Source: Paenibacillus sp. SC116 (GTDB lineage Bacteria > Bacillota > Bacilli > Paenibacillales > Paenibacillaceae). Taken from it: a DNA stretch of 64,000 bases. Of this stretch, positions 54,901 to 61,737 are shown piece by piece (position 1 is the first letter of the stretch; each line of letters starts with the position of its first letter). Location of the stretch: assembly GCF_024733555.1 (NCBI RefSeq), contig NZ_JANIOF010000001.1:1980777-2044776 (forward strand). The letters run 5' to 3'. The notes below the pieces were generated by a model, which was not told the DNA's origin, searched no databases, and saw nothing but the letters and a program-made list of their open reading frames with translations. A program made the translations under genes and the position numbers.

Positions 54901-55437
54901 CTTTGGATCGCCTGTAGAGCCCGAAGAGAACTGGATAAATGCTGGATCAGATGCGTTCGGTTCATGAATGATTCCGATGGGACATAGATCTGGATTCAGA
55001 CTATCGGCAAAAAAGGTGCGCTTTTGCATATCGGTCCATTGTTCTTGGAAATCTGAGCGTTGAGCAAAAGCCTCTACATAAGAACGGTTATTTTCCGTAA
55101 TAAGAAGTACCGGTCGATCCAGAACCTTCCATATTTGAAACAACTTCCGCTTATGTTCATCGTTATTACCAACAGATACAGGGACTGGAATAAATCCGCC
55201 CAGGACGCAGGCCCAAAACATTTTTATGAAAAGTTCTTCATCCTCAATTTGGAATAGAACCTCGTCTCCAGGTACGAGTCCTTTATTTTGAAAATATCCC
55301 GCTAGTCTTTGAGCCGCTTCATACAATAGCTTGTACGAAAGAAAGCTTTCTTTTTGACTACTCTGTATAAAAGTAACTCCTATATCTTCATGTTGGCTTG
55401 CAGCACGCAGCATGTCCGTCAGTCGCCTGATTCCCAT
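48952..55437 (-). CDS. NRPS-1: loading FAAL-T then C-A(Asn)-T-E
   Basis: A 2161-aa initiating synthetase. Positions are approximate: fatty-acyl-AMP ligase 1-580 (FSSGSTGDPKGV, PVYGMAEACL, SGWLRTGDLG), T 585-650 (Ser in WGGNSLQL), C 665-1090 (HHSVMDG near 800), A 1110-1615, T 1625-1690 (LGGDSIKAI), E 1705-2140 (HHLVIDGVSWRIL, RFNYLGQF). The A-domain code read by eye is DLTKIGEVGK, nine of ten positions identical to the asparagine code DLTKLGEVGK. The product should be N-acyl-D-asparagine, the cap of prodrug-type antibiotics such as precolibactin and zwittermicin precursors. The ATG at 55435-55437 follows GGGAGGCGGGTTG, so the upstream TTG is not needed. The gene is third in the operon, 16 bp after the dehydrogenase. 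Confidence 0.93.
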   Translation of the reverse strand: MGIRRLTDMLRAASQHEDIGVTFIQSSQKESFLSYKLLYEAAQRLAGYFQNKGLVPGDEVLFQIEDEELFIKMFWACVLGGFIPVPVSVGNNDEHKRKLFQIWKVLDRPVLLITENNRSYVEAFAQRSDFQEQWTDMQKRTFFADSLNPDLCPIGIIHEPNASDPAFIQFSSGSTGDPKGVILTHDNLLTNLNAMINGAGIGTKDSILSWMPLTHDMGLIGCHMVPIAVQVQQYIMPTSLFVRRPALWMLKCSEHRATVLSSPNFGYQYFMGKFKPDTAASWDLSHVRLIFNGAEPISAQLATKFMGTLAPYGLQPHAMFPVYGMAEACLAVTFPPLGEEVRQIHLSRSHLSLGNRVEETDEDNGITFVDVGSPVDDCFLQIADESGNELGELMIGEIFIKGRNVTSGYYNNESATTERITKSGWLRTGDLGFMRNGRLYVTGRAKDILFVNGQNVYPHDIERICENVEPIKLGTIAACGVSNPETKSDDVLLFVAHHGKIDAFAPLALTLHSHVQQQLGIAVKHVIPVAKLPKTTSGKIQRYKLSEWYDQQIFADEVKQLSEFMDRYRQERQLELPTTETEERLLELCCNLLGVEAISIGDSLFDWGGNSLQLTYLIAAVRAEFGVKLALHDVFHKPTIRQLAHLIDNAQTIEREEFIVTPTTGGATMFPATNSQRGIYAWQQLNTDGVSYNIVTVLKLEGKVSLATVQNAWQMLVARHVTFQTYFAFHDGELMQQIASNFDAASSVAYEEVIGLTDIQGYTESFVQPHDLHKAPPWRVKLCKISEQQYVFLADIHHSVMDGTSMHIVMGEFAQIVSSQNHNLKQTSISFTDYSTWRHKQPIDEAQQIYWLTELSGELPVLEMPTYYPRPALLSDVGDRYYMKVDKELAERCRQFARDQHASVYMVLLAAYKLMLAQCAGQQDLIVGTSSAGRNVSGTEHTAGMFVQTLAIRSQPEGHKTISEYVREMKEKTLLALEYQDYPIDQLIEQLDIKRDASRNPLFDTMFVYQNMAKATWNEGELRIERVPYAAKTSKFDFSLIVEEMDDALVLEWEYRSALYERDMIAEMGAYYCNLLGQICGNPERLLSELSVLNVSQREELMQLGIGPACHYPKDNLMHWLFEDQAAITPDHIAVEFGQKMATYRELDEQANRLARVLIAHGLKQDMLVAILLPPCIEQIVSILAVMKAGGAYLPIDIEYPTERIAYLLEDSQSPILITDGHRSNQLDYTGTVVNVLDPSLGHDYNVEPVIRTGSPRQLAYIIYTSGSTGKPKGVMVEQQGLVNYIWWAKKVYTQHRQVNFPLYSSISFDLTVTSIFTPLITGGKIVIYGEDDKDLAIQHVFAHNKVQIVKLTPSHLKIIKDWDNRNSSVTTLIVGGEQLDTQLAMDVLNSFGGRVSIYNEYGPTETVVGCMIYHYNSQDQRAVVPIGQAADNVQIYLLDSDRRLVPKYSVGEIYIAGDGVARGYYGRPALTEERFVKDFFSEHVDAAMYRTGDLARWLPDGSLEYIGRADNQVKIRGYRIELQEVQHVIAQLDEIKEVVVLAHRDHAEQAYLCAYVVASQPISLSNIRKELSVTLPLYMMPSYFIQVDQIPLTPNGKVNPDALPKPKEQVRTHVVEGNPRNKTEEICVRVWSDILELDQVGVHDEFYELGGDSIKAIQISSQLKQLGIPVETKQILQHQTIFLVCEHLDMNAAENNYEQGLVSGEKGMFPIDHWFFEQKLSQIGHYHQSVLLKMRQPIELERLRMAFERLIIHHDGLRLNVKENSNSLFFEQEHASALFSLHRYMLEGHLEEQNMIEIETAAARMKSEVDITKDLLFQASVFTSRDQTDYVFITAHHLVIDGVSWRILLEDLKLAYEQLSLSLPVQMPAKTASLTNWYEGVLQYAGQASVMQQADYWRSNLQAASGSLLQAAEVDDWSSAHRRCHVGWLDADNTHALLTQAHRAYKTDPVDLMLTALARTMHLLDGSSVIGIELEKHGRHLDGIDVSRTVGWFTALFPIRLELPQAPLSKQIQAVKEQLRQVPDKGLSYGVLAYMNKVLPMQDQEPAPFRFNYLGQFGKEANNDWFELVYRENMTEIHPENRMNAKLELNSLVMQGRLRLELMYHNEAFGQDVIRQWMDLYVQQLQAMIAHVVNEQQEQFTPSDFDTVDVTQQQLDMLFK

Positions 55438-55453
55438 CAACCCGCCTCCCTGC

Positions 55454-56305
55454 CTAGTTATAATTGTAAAACCCTACGCCTGTTTTTTTGCCGTGCAGAC
55501 CAGCATCTACCATCTTTTTCAGCAACGGAGCTGCTCTAAACTTCGAATCCTGATAACTTTCATAGAGCACATTTAATGAATTCAGAACAGTATCCAATCC
55601 GATCAGATCCGCCGTTTCTAGCGGGCCCATTTTATGTCCATAGCATTTTTTGAAAATATCATCTACTTCCTGCGGGGAAGCAACCTGATCTTGAACAACA
55701 TAAGCCGCTTCATTCATAAACAGATGGGAAATTCGATTTGAAACAAATCCCGGCATATCATTAACTAGAATCGCTTCTTTATCCAAGCAGGACAATAGAC
55801 GGTTGGCCTGTTCAATTGTATCCGTCGAGGTATGGTAGCCTCGAATCACTTCGACAGAGGATTTCAAATAAACAGGATTCATAAAATGCATGCCGATCAC
55901 CTTGTCTGGGCGTCTAGTAAAACTGCCAATGCGGGTAATAGAAATACAAGACGTGTTGGCGGCAAAGCAAACTTCCTCTGGACAGACTCGGTCAAGCTGT
56001 TCAAATATTTCTTTCTTTGTTTCTTCATTTTCCGTAGCATTTTCAACAATAAAATCACAGCTCTCGACTTCTGCTATATCCGTGCTGAATGTAACTAGCG
56101 CTAGCGCTTGCTCTGGTGTTAGCCGAGGAGCGGAACGGTTAAGCAGCGGGGCAAGACGCACTGTGTGCACGATATCTGCTTTCGCCTTTGCAAGTGCTTC
56201 CTCACTCGTATCAATTAGCACGGAAGGAATACCATGCAAAATGAGATCAACCGACAACCCTATCCCCATCGTACCCGCTCCAATGATACCTACCATATAT
56301 CCCAT
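55454..56305 (-). CDS. 3-hydroxyacyl-CoA dehydrogenase-like enzyme for hydroxymalonyl-ACP formation
   Basis: A 283-aa NAD enzyme. The Rossmann loop is VGIIGAGTMGIGLS; FVENATENEETKKEIF, ANTSCISITRIG, GMHFMNPVYLKSSVEVI and MPGFVSNRI are family motifs, with the catalytic histidine in GMHFMNP. Secondary-metabolism homologues (ZmaG, FkbK) oxidise the hydroxyl of glyceryl-ACP. Its place between the FkbH-like gene and NRPS-1, with the ACP and acyl-CoA dehydrogenase downstream, supports that role over fatty-acid degradation. The ATG follows AAGGGGTTGGACTT; a second ATG three codons in is possible. Confidence 0.9.
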   Translation of the reverse strand: MGYMVGIIGAGTMGIGLSVDLILHGIPSVLIDTSEEALAKAKADIVHTVRLAPLLNRSAPRLTPEQALALVTFSTDIAEVESCDFIVENATENEETKKEIFEQLDRVCPEEVCFAANTSCISITRIGSFTRRPDKVIGMHFMNPVYLKSSVEVIRGYHTSTDTIEQANRLLSCLDKEAILVNDMPGFVSNRISHLFMNEAAYVVQDQVASPQEVDDIFKKCYGHKMGPLETADLIGLDTVLNSLNVLYESYQDSKFRAAPLLKKMVDAGLHGKKTGVGFYNYN

Positions 56306-56327
56306 AAGTCCAACCCCTTACCTGATA

Positions 56328-57377
56328 TTAAGAAATCGAATGATCTTCAATTTTGACTTGAATATAAGAAGGAAACGGCTGTATGACAGTCAAATCATTC
56401 TCGAATACAATAACGTCTTCTTGATTGTGGATTTCTTTAAAATTCGAAAATCGGTATGTCATTTCCATCATACGGTTGCGGCCAGTTTTACGGAAATCTC
56501 CCCGCAGCACTTTATTATCAGCCTTACATTCTTGCATAATATGGCTGAGAAGCACGCTGCCAACTCCGCGTGACATAACTCGGCATGACATAAGCAATAA
56601 TTTCATATGCCAAGCTGTATCGCCCTTCTCGATCAAGGCCATTCCGATTTTGCCATATGAACCATATCTGTCCGTCAATTCGCATACAAGCAATTTATGC
56701 CGGTCTGAACTTCGATAACGGTCCAGCTCTTCAAAATCATACGTAATACCCGTAGAATTCAATTGATTTGTTCTAACTGTTAGTTCTTCGGCCCGCTTCA
56801 AATCCTCTTGCTGCGCTTCAGAGATAATAAACTCCATTTGAAGAGAAGCGAGAAACTCTTCTTTCGGCCCCTCAAATTGTTCCTCTTCTTCATTACGTAT
56901 TTGATCTTGCCTATACATGTCGCGTCGACGGGCTGAATCGACAGTGATAAATGCTGGGTTTAGCCTTGCATGTGACAACATCCCCGAAATATCATCAGGA
57001 GACCAACAAGTAACTTCAGGGTGCACGCTTGTTACTTCATCTCGTTCAAATGGTTGATCATCCAAAAATAGCATCGTATCCATGCCAATATTTAATTTGG
57101 ATTGAATCCATGACACATTTCCTGACTTAGCATTCCAATTGATGGCAGGATACAAAAAGTAGTTTGCAATACCCAGTTCTTCCAACTTCGCATATGCATG
57201 TACATGCTCATTTTTACTTGAAATCGATTGGAGGATGCCTCGAGCATCCAATTCCTTAAGTGCTTCAGCAATGCCTGGGCGCAATTTTACATCTGGGGAT
57301 TCAAGAAGAACACCGTTCCAAATCGTATGATCCAAATCCCATATCACACATTTGATTTCTTTTTCCTTCAGACTCAT
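56328..57377 (-). CDS. FkbH-like protein (glyceryl-ACP formation)
   Basis: A 349-aa protein of the HAD-IIIC/FkbH family. These take 1,3-bisphosphoglycerate, remove phosphate and load the glyceryl group on an ACP. The HAD nucleophile motif is in CVIWDLDHTIWNGVL (DxDxT; the usual DNT is DHT), and MLFLDDQPFERDEV is the second motif. The C-terminal part (about 180-349) is GNAT-like, with RTNQLNSTG and LLMSCRVMSRGVGSVLLSH. It is the first gene of the cluster in transcription order, 22 bp before the dehydrogenase. No promoter could be assigned upstream with confidence. Confidence 0.9.
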   Translation of the reverse strand: MSLKEKEIKCVIWDLDHTIWNGVLLESPDVKLRPGIAEALKELDARGILQSISSKNEHVHAYAKLEELGIANYFLYPAINWNAKSGNVSWIQSKLNIGMDTMLFLDDQPFERDEVTSVHPEVTCWSPDDISGMLSHARLNPAFITVDSARRRDMYRQDQIRNEEEEQFEGPKEEFLASLQMEFIISEAQQEDLKRAEELTVRTNQLNSTGITYDFEELDRYRSSDRHKLLVCELTDRYGSYGKIGMALIEKGDTAWHMKLLLMSCRVMSRGVGSVLLSHIMQECKADNKVLRGDFRKTGRNRMMEMTYRFSNFKEIHNQEDVIVFENDLTVIQPFPSYIQVKIEDHSIS

Positions 57378-58300
57378 GCAGTAAACACCTGTCCCTTCAT
57401 GATTGATGCTATATCAACTTTTCGTTGTACCCGTATGCGGTTATTGGCAGTATTCTCTATTATTTTTCGACTGCTCATATCGTTGTTGATTCAGTATCTC
57501 GCTGCACGTCCAAATTTCACCGAAACAATAACTGACTGACCGTATCGTCACTATAGGGTCGCACTGTGTATTTATTTGATAGAGTTAGCGCTTTACGGTA
57601 AGGTGAATTAGCTTAACTGGAGCATCATAAAATCGGGATAGTTAGCGGAAATATGGGTTATCTTGACGCGAATGCGTGCTAAATGGAGAGATTTTAAAAC
57701 TGTGGCATAGCTGAGGGAATGCCCTATAAGAAGTTGGGTAACTCAATAAAATAGTGTTCACTGCTTTCCCAACCGAAAAAAATCGGTGGGAAATCACACT
57801 TAAACATGACTGCCAAATGTTTTCCAGCAATTCACTTATATAATACAACCACCTACTACCTTATTCAACCATAAATTAAATATAATGAATTTATTGCAAA
57901 CTGATGGACTGTTGCGAAGTGTGGGAGCTTACGCCTTGTATAATACAAGAAAATGAAGTGGGCTTACACGTTTACATTTCAAAAATTCAACTGAGAAGAA
58001 GGAGCGAATTTAATTCTATAAATATAAAATGCATTATTCTAACTATAAGTTTGTCACGGCATTTGGGAAGATAACCCCAAAATTACCGCGACAAACTTGT
58101 AAAGCTCACAAAGGAAAACCTACTTATTTAAAACAGCTTATAGATGGACTGCCCTTAGGAAATGATCAAAGTGTTAGGATCTAGTTTATCGCTAGTTATC
58201 TATTTATTCAAACTATATTATTTAATAAACATCTACCAGCCTAGAAAGATATGATAGATTGAAGAAACATAGCGACGATTTGATTGCCTTTCCACGGTCT
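57378..58300. other. 923-bp AT-rich non-coding region upstream of the NRPS/PKS cluster
   Basis: No gene is convincing in either strand; the longest frame is 68 codons without a ribosome site. It must contain the cluster promoter on the minus strand, but no good -35/-10 pair was found. Two features stand out: a 15-bp dyad CTTGTATAATACAAG (57935-57949) that includes a -10-like TATAAT, and a large imperfect hairpin at 58047-58098. TATAATACAA also occurs at 57839-57848. Confidence 0.5.
58047..58098. repeat. Large interrupted inverted repeat
   Basis: AAGTTTGTC-A-CGG (58047-58059) pairs with CCG-C-GACAAACTT (58086-58098) with one mismatch. An inner stem TTTGGG/CCCAAA (58062-58067 and 58076-58081) continues it. 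No T-run follows on either strand. It could be an RNA element, an operator or a small repeat element. Confidence 0.5.
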
Positions 58301-58657
58301 TTACGCCCACTCTTTTTCGTACTGCTCTTCTTTGTAACCAATTGTCGTCTTCTGTCCATCCGTAACAATAGGACGCTTCAACAATTTCCCATTCTCAGAC
58401 AATAGCTTAAGCTGCTCTTCAACTGACATCCCTGACAGCTTGTCCTTCAATTGCAGCGCTTTGTACACTTCGCCAGACGTGTTGAACCATTTCTTAAGTT
58501 CCAAACCACTGCTGGCAACAAGTTTCTCCAACTCCTGAACAGTAGGAGGCTCCTCTATAATTGGAACTTGTTTGACGTTATGGCCTTGATCCTTAAGCCA
58601 TTTTACTGCTTTGCGGCAAGTGCTGCATTTAGAATACTCATAAATAGTTACATCCAC
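58301..58657 (-). CDS. ArsC/Spx-family thioredoxin-fold protein (YusI-like)
   Basis: A 118-aa protein of the ArsC/Spx/YffB family. The N-terminal CSTCRKAVKWL gives a CxxC redox site (Cys11 and Cys14), and RPIVTDG near residue 95 is the conserved second motif. It resembles B. subtilis YusI more than Spx: it lacks the basic C-terminal end of Spx, and the cysteine layout is CxxC. Arsenate reductase activity cannot be assumed; no arsenic genes are nearby. The start is GTG (58655-58657), 8 bases after GAGAGGAG. Confidence 0.8.
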   Translation of the reverse strand: MDVTIYEYSKCSTCRKAVKWLKDQGHNVKQVPIIEEPPTVQELEKLVASSGLELKKWFNTSGEVYKALQLKDKLSGMSVEEQLKLLSENGKLLKRPIVTDGQKTTIGYKEEQYEKEWA

Positions 58658-58728
58658 GGTTCAATCTCCTCTCAAATGTACAACTGCGGTCAGACTCTAT
58701 AATTATGAATCTCGTATGCCTTATCTTT

Positions 58729-59745
58729 CTACAGTTCTGCACCATGTTCTAGCTCCTGCTCCAATTGAACCAAATCCGCTGGCAACGGTGCCGTAAAACA
58801 TACTCGTTCGCCTGTCATCGGATGATAGAAATGAAGCTCCGCTGCATGCAAGGCATGGCGTTTCATTGAAGTACGCAGCTCTGAGTCTGGGTTATAAAAT
58901 TTATCGCCAATGAGCGGGCAGCCAATATGCTGCATATGAACACGGATTTGGTGCGTTCGTCCAGTCTCCAGTACACATTTAATCTTTGCCGCCTTAGCAT
59001 GATAGCTAGCAATGGTCTCGTAATGTGTCGTTGACGGATACCCTTCAGGTGTGACAATTCGCAAATGACGCTCCTCAGGATCACGATCAATAGGGGCATG
59101 GACAGTCCCTTGCGGTGGTTGCGGAGCTCCTTCTACATAGGCAACATAACGCTTAAATACGTCTCCGCGCTGCAATTGCTCAGACAATTGCTGATGAGCG
59201 TATGCATGCTTCGCAATGAGCAATACACCCGATGTTTCCTGATCCAATCGATGCACAGGTCGAAAACGTGTCTGCTCACCGCGACTGCGCCAATAATGGA
59301 CAATGCCATTTGCTAATGTGCCGTTTGGGAAACCGTACGTAGGATGCACAACCAAATTTGGCGGCTTATGAACAACAAGAATATCTTGATCTTCATAGAT
59401 AACCTCAATAGGTATGGGCTCAGGTTGGATACTTTCCACTTGAGGTTCTGCAATACGTACGCGGACTACATCTCCTGCTTGCAGCGGCTTATGACCGTAG
59501 GATGAGCTTCCATTTACCGTTAGCCCTCCCTCAACCCGCTTCAAGCGCGTGATAAGCCGTCTCGACATTTTCAAGCGGGAAAGAAGCACCGTGCGGAGCA
59601 TAATACCTGCTTCATCCTCAGCGACACAATAGGTTAGCTCGGCAGCATCCCATGTCTCCGGCTGCACATCTGTTATTTCCTCTGTGAGATTTTCATCATG
59701 TTGCTCGCGATTATCATCAAATTGCTCATTGAAATGATTACTCAT
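58729..59745 (-). CDS. RluA-family pseudouridine synthase
   Basis: A 338-aa RNA-modifying enzyme. A hydrophilic, acidic N-terminus (about 1-45) is followed by an S4-like RNA-binding segment (LLSRLKMSRRLITRLK, LQAGDVVRV). The catalytic domain has the active aspartate in RPVHRLDQETSGVLLIAK, and LETGRTHQIRVHMQHIGCPLIGDKFY is also typical. The exact rRNA or tRNA target cannot be read from sequence. The ATG follows AAGGAGCAGC and overlaps the end of pduO by 8 bases (59738-59745), so the genes are coupled. Confidence 0.92.
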   Translation of the reverse strand: MSNHFNEQFDDNREQHDENLTEEITDVQPETWDAAELTYCVAEDEAGIMLRTVLLSRLKMSRRLITRLKRVEGGLTVNGSSSYGHKPLQAGDVVRVRIAEPQVESIQPEPIPIEVIYEDQDILVVHKPPNLVVHPTYGFPNGTLANGIVHYWRSRGEQTRFRPVHRLDQETSGVLLIAKHAYAHQQLSEQLQRGDVFKRYVAYVEGAPQPPQGTVHAPIDRDPEERHLRIVTPEGYPSTTHYETIASYHAKAAKIKCVLETGRTHQIRVHMQHIGCPLIGDKFYNPDSELRTSMKRHALHAAELHFYHPMTGERVCFTAPLPADLVQLEQELEHGAEL

Positions 59746-60331
59746 GCTGCTCCTTCTCCACTCGGCTGCGGAATACATGAGCACTCCTTGCATATTCTAC
59801 GTCTTCCACAGCTGTCAATCCATTTGCCCGTCGAGCCGCTGTAAAGAAATAGTCAGACAAGCGATTCACATACTTTAGCACTTCCTGATGGATTGACTCC
59901 TGGTGAGACAACGTCACAATGCTGCGCTCTGCACGCCTGCATACCGTCCGACACACATGAAGGGCTGCTGCTGCTGGATGACCGCCTGGCAAAATAAATC
60001 GCGTCAGAGGAGCATTTTCTGACTCATGCTGATCAATCCACTTCTCTAGATTCGTCACCATCTCTGGAGCAACTTTGAACACAGCTTTCCCTTGAGACTC
60101 ATCAGCAAAGGCAAGATCTGATCCGCAGTCAAACAATTCATGCTGGATTTGCAGCAGTTGTTCACGAAGCCCATGCAATCGCTCATCATTGCAAGCTGCA
60201 TGTGCAACTGCCGTAAATGCATTCAGTTCATCTAACTCCCCATACGTATGTACTCGGATATGATCCTTGGCTACGCGTCCACCCTTTAGGGCCGTTAGTC
60301 CTTGGTCACCCGTTCGTGTATAAATATTCAT
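59738..60331 (-). CDS. pduO: Cob(I)alamin adenosyltransferase, PduO type
   Basis: Transfers the adenosyl group of ATP to cob(I)alamin. The 197-aa protein begins MNIYTRTGDQGLTALKGGRV, the ATP-binding N-terminus of the family, and has YGELDELNAF, FILPGGHPAAAALHVCRTVCRRAER and VLKYVNRLSDYFFTAAR. Starts three (60340) and eleven (60364, GTG) codons upstream are possible; the one used matches B. subtilis YvqK best and has AAGGAG 9 bases before it. The upstream gene is CobU-like, so both probably serve B12 salvage; the downstream gene is the unrelated pseudouridine synthase. Confidence 0.93.
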   Translation of the reverse strand: MNIYTRTGDQGLTALKGGRVAKDHIRVHTYGELDELNAFTAVAHAACNDERLHGLREQLLQIQHELFDCGSDLAFADESQGKAVFKVAPEMVTNLEKWIDQHESENAPLTRFILPGGHPAAAALHVCRTVCRRAERSIVTLSHQESIHQEVLKYVNRLSDYFFTAARRANGLTAVEDVEYARSAHVFRSRVEKEQHE

Positions 60332-60418
60332 CCGCTCCATCTCCTTGCTCTCCTTGGTTGTCACAGTAACAGTAACTCATAAACAAATGCTCTACTACCC
60401 TTCGTCCATACATAACAA

Positions 60419-60985
60419 CTAACCGCGGAACTTGTTCCCACGCAATTCGTGGACTAGCCCTGCACTCATACGGAACCATTGATGCGACTGTTCTGCAAGC
60501 ACACGATTAAATTGTGCAAGCTGCATGTGATAGCAGCGTTCACGCTTCGTCATAAAAGGGGTTATCGTCCCTGGATCACCAGTTACGACAAATAGCTTCC
60601 CTTGATAGGAAGAAACGGCATATTCTAATAGGAGACGCTTTTCATACATGAACTGCTCATATTGTTCATCCGATAAATATTGTTGCTCTGACAGCTGCTC
60701 ATGTACTGCCGTAAAATATCGATCCGCTCCATCAATAACAACGACTCGACGATCCGCCCTGAACACATTCGATTCACGATTAATAACGTCCATAACTTGC
60801 GGCAATAACGTATCCGCCTTCACTGTTTTCCAGCGGAAGCCACGTTCCCCTTCGAATGCCTCATGCTCAGGTGACGAGGAACTGCCAACCATAACAAAAA
60901 GGCCTTCTCTGCCAAAGGACGCCGCATAACGGAGTACAAAAGACGTCTTGCCGCTAGCGACATGGCCCGTAACCCCGATTATCAT
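60419..60985 (-). CDS. CobU-like P-loop NTPase (probable cobinamide kinase homologue)
   Basis: A 188-aa protein with a Walker A motif in GVTGHVASGKTS (residues 4-15) and VVVIDGADRY as a Walker B-like strand. The C-terminal helix (GTITPFMTKRERCYHMQLAQFNRVLAEQ) follows the pattern of CobU/CobP, where the equivalent segment is GxGxVPxxxxxRxFRDxxGRLNQ. CobU phosphorylates adenosylcobinamide and adds GMP. The similarity is distant: the guanylated-histidine motif is not clearly kept, only an H in PEHEAF. Position directly before pduO supports a cobalamin role. It could otherwise be an uncharacterised nucleotide kinase. Confidence 0.6.
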   Translation of the reverse strand: MIIGVTGHVASGKTSFVLRYAASFGREGLFVMVGSSSSPEHEAFEGERGFRWKTVKADTLLPQVMDVINRESNVFRADRRVVVIDGADRYFTAVHEQLSEQQYLSDEQYEQFMYEKRLLLEYAVSSYQGKLFVVTGDPGTITPFMTKRERCYHMQLAQFNRVLAEQSHQWFRMSAGLVHELRGNKFRG

Positions 60986-61081
60986 ATGTCATCCCTCCGT
61001 CCAGCCTTATCCATAACCATTAAGCAATATCCATCCTCATTTATCATGATGTATCGTCTCAAGCTGTACGTACTCTATTCA

Positions 61082-61642
61082 TTAATGACCTTCCAACACC
61101 TTCAATAGTTCTATGGATTGATCGGCATTCGGCGTATGTATCGGCACCACCAGAGACAGTCCATCTACAGGAAGCCCTAGCTTCTTCACTCCTGCTAACT
61201 TCTCAGCAGGTAAGGCAAACAAATGAGATTCAACAACATTAGTGTTAGAATCCCCTTCTTCCTTCACAACGATACCATCCATTACGCCTTCTGGATATGG
61301 ACTGCTGTCGAAATGTTCATCGAGCGGCAGCGTCCCTCCATTTTTGACATAACCATTTATATCTTCGGTAGGAGCTAAAATAAGACTATTTTCACCTACC
61401 ATAAACTCTACCATCAGCTTCTGATGGCTATAAGTTGGAGCTACAACAACATCCACGGTAAACTTGTTTTTGAAATGATCATTTAAGCTTGTTTCTACCG
61501 AATCTACAACCTCGGCTGGCAGCGTAGTATGGTTCATAATAAACATCGTGACATCCGCTTTTTCCTTGCCGCAACCACTTAACATAGCTACAAACAGAAG
61601 CATCAGCACTGCGCTCATGATTCCCCTCTTCTGTCTACACAT
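61082..61642 (-). CDS. Putative lipoprotein of unknown function
   Basis: A 186-aa secreted lipoprotein. The signal peptide has basic residues RQKR, a hydrophobic stretch and the lipobox LSGC (cysteine near residue 24). The mature part is acidic with mixed alpha/beta character and no recognised domain. The ATG at 61640-61642 is 8 bases after AGAGGAG; an ATG seven codons upstream lacks a site. It stands alone between the Spo0E-like gene and the CobU-like gene. No function can be assigned. Confidence 0.72.
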   Translation of the reverse strand: MCRQKRGIMSAVLMLLFVAMLSGCGKEKADVTMFIMNHTTLPAEVVDSVETSLNDHFKNKFTVDVVVAPTYSHQKLMVEFMVGENSLILAPTEDINGYVKNGGTLPLDEHFDSSPYPEGVMDGIVVKEEGDSNTNVVESHLFALPAEKLAGVKKLGLPVDGLSLVVPIHTPNADQSIELLKVLEGH

Positions 61643-61709
61643 GATGGCGTCTCCTCTCCCCAATACAAATCACCATTATTCATTTCATCATACCATACAA
61701 CTTACATGC

Positions 61710-61737
61710 AAAAAAAGAAGACCCCTTAAGGGGTCTC
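61710..61737 (-). terminator. Intrinsic terminator of the Spo0E-like gene
   Basis: AGACCCC, a 4-base loop TTAA, GGGGTCT and a run of seven T's on the minus strand. It begins directly after the stop codon. Confidence 0.92.

Noticed and set aside
55890-56573. 227-codon plus-strand open frame across the cluster dehydrogenase and FkbH genes
   Set aside because: Antisense to two well-supported genes; it spans their junction and shows no protein family pattern.
57642-57848. 68-codon minus-strand frame upstream of the cluster
   Set aside because: No ribosome site, no family resemblance, and located in AT-rich non-coding DNA.
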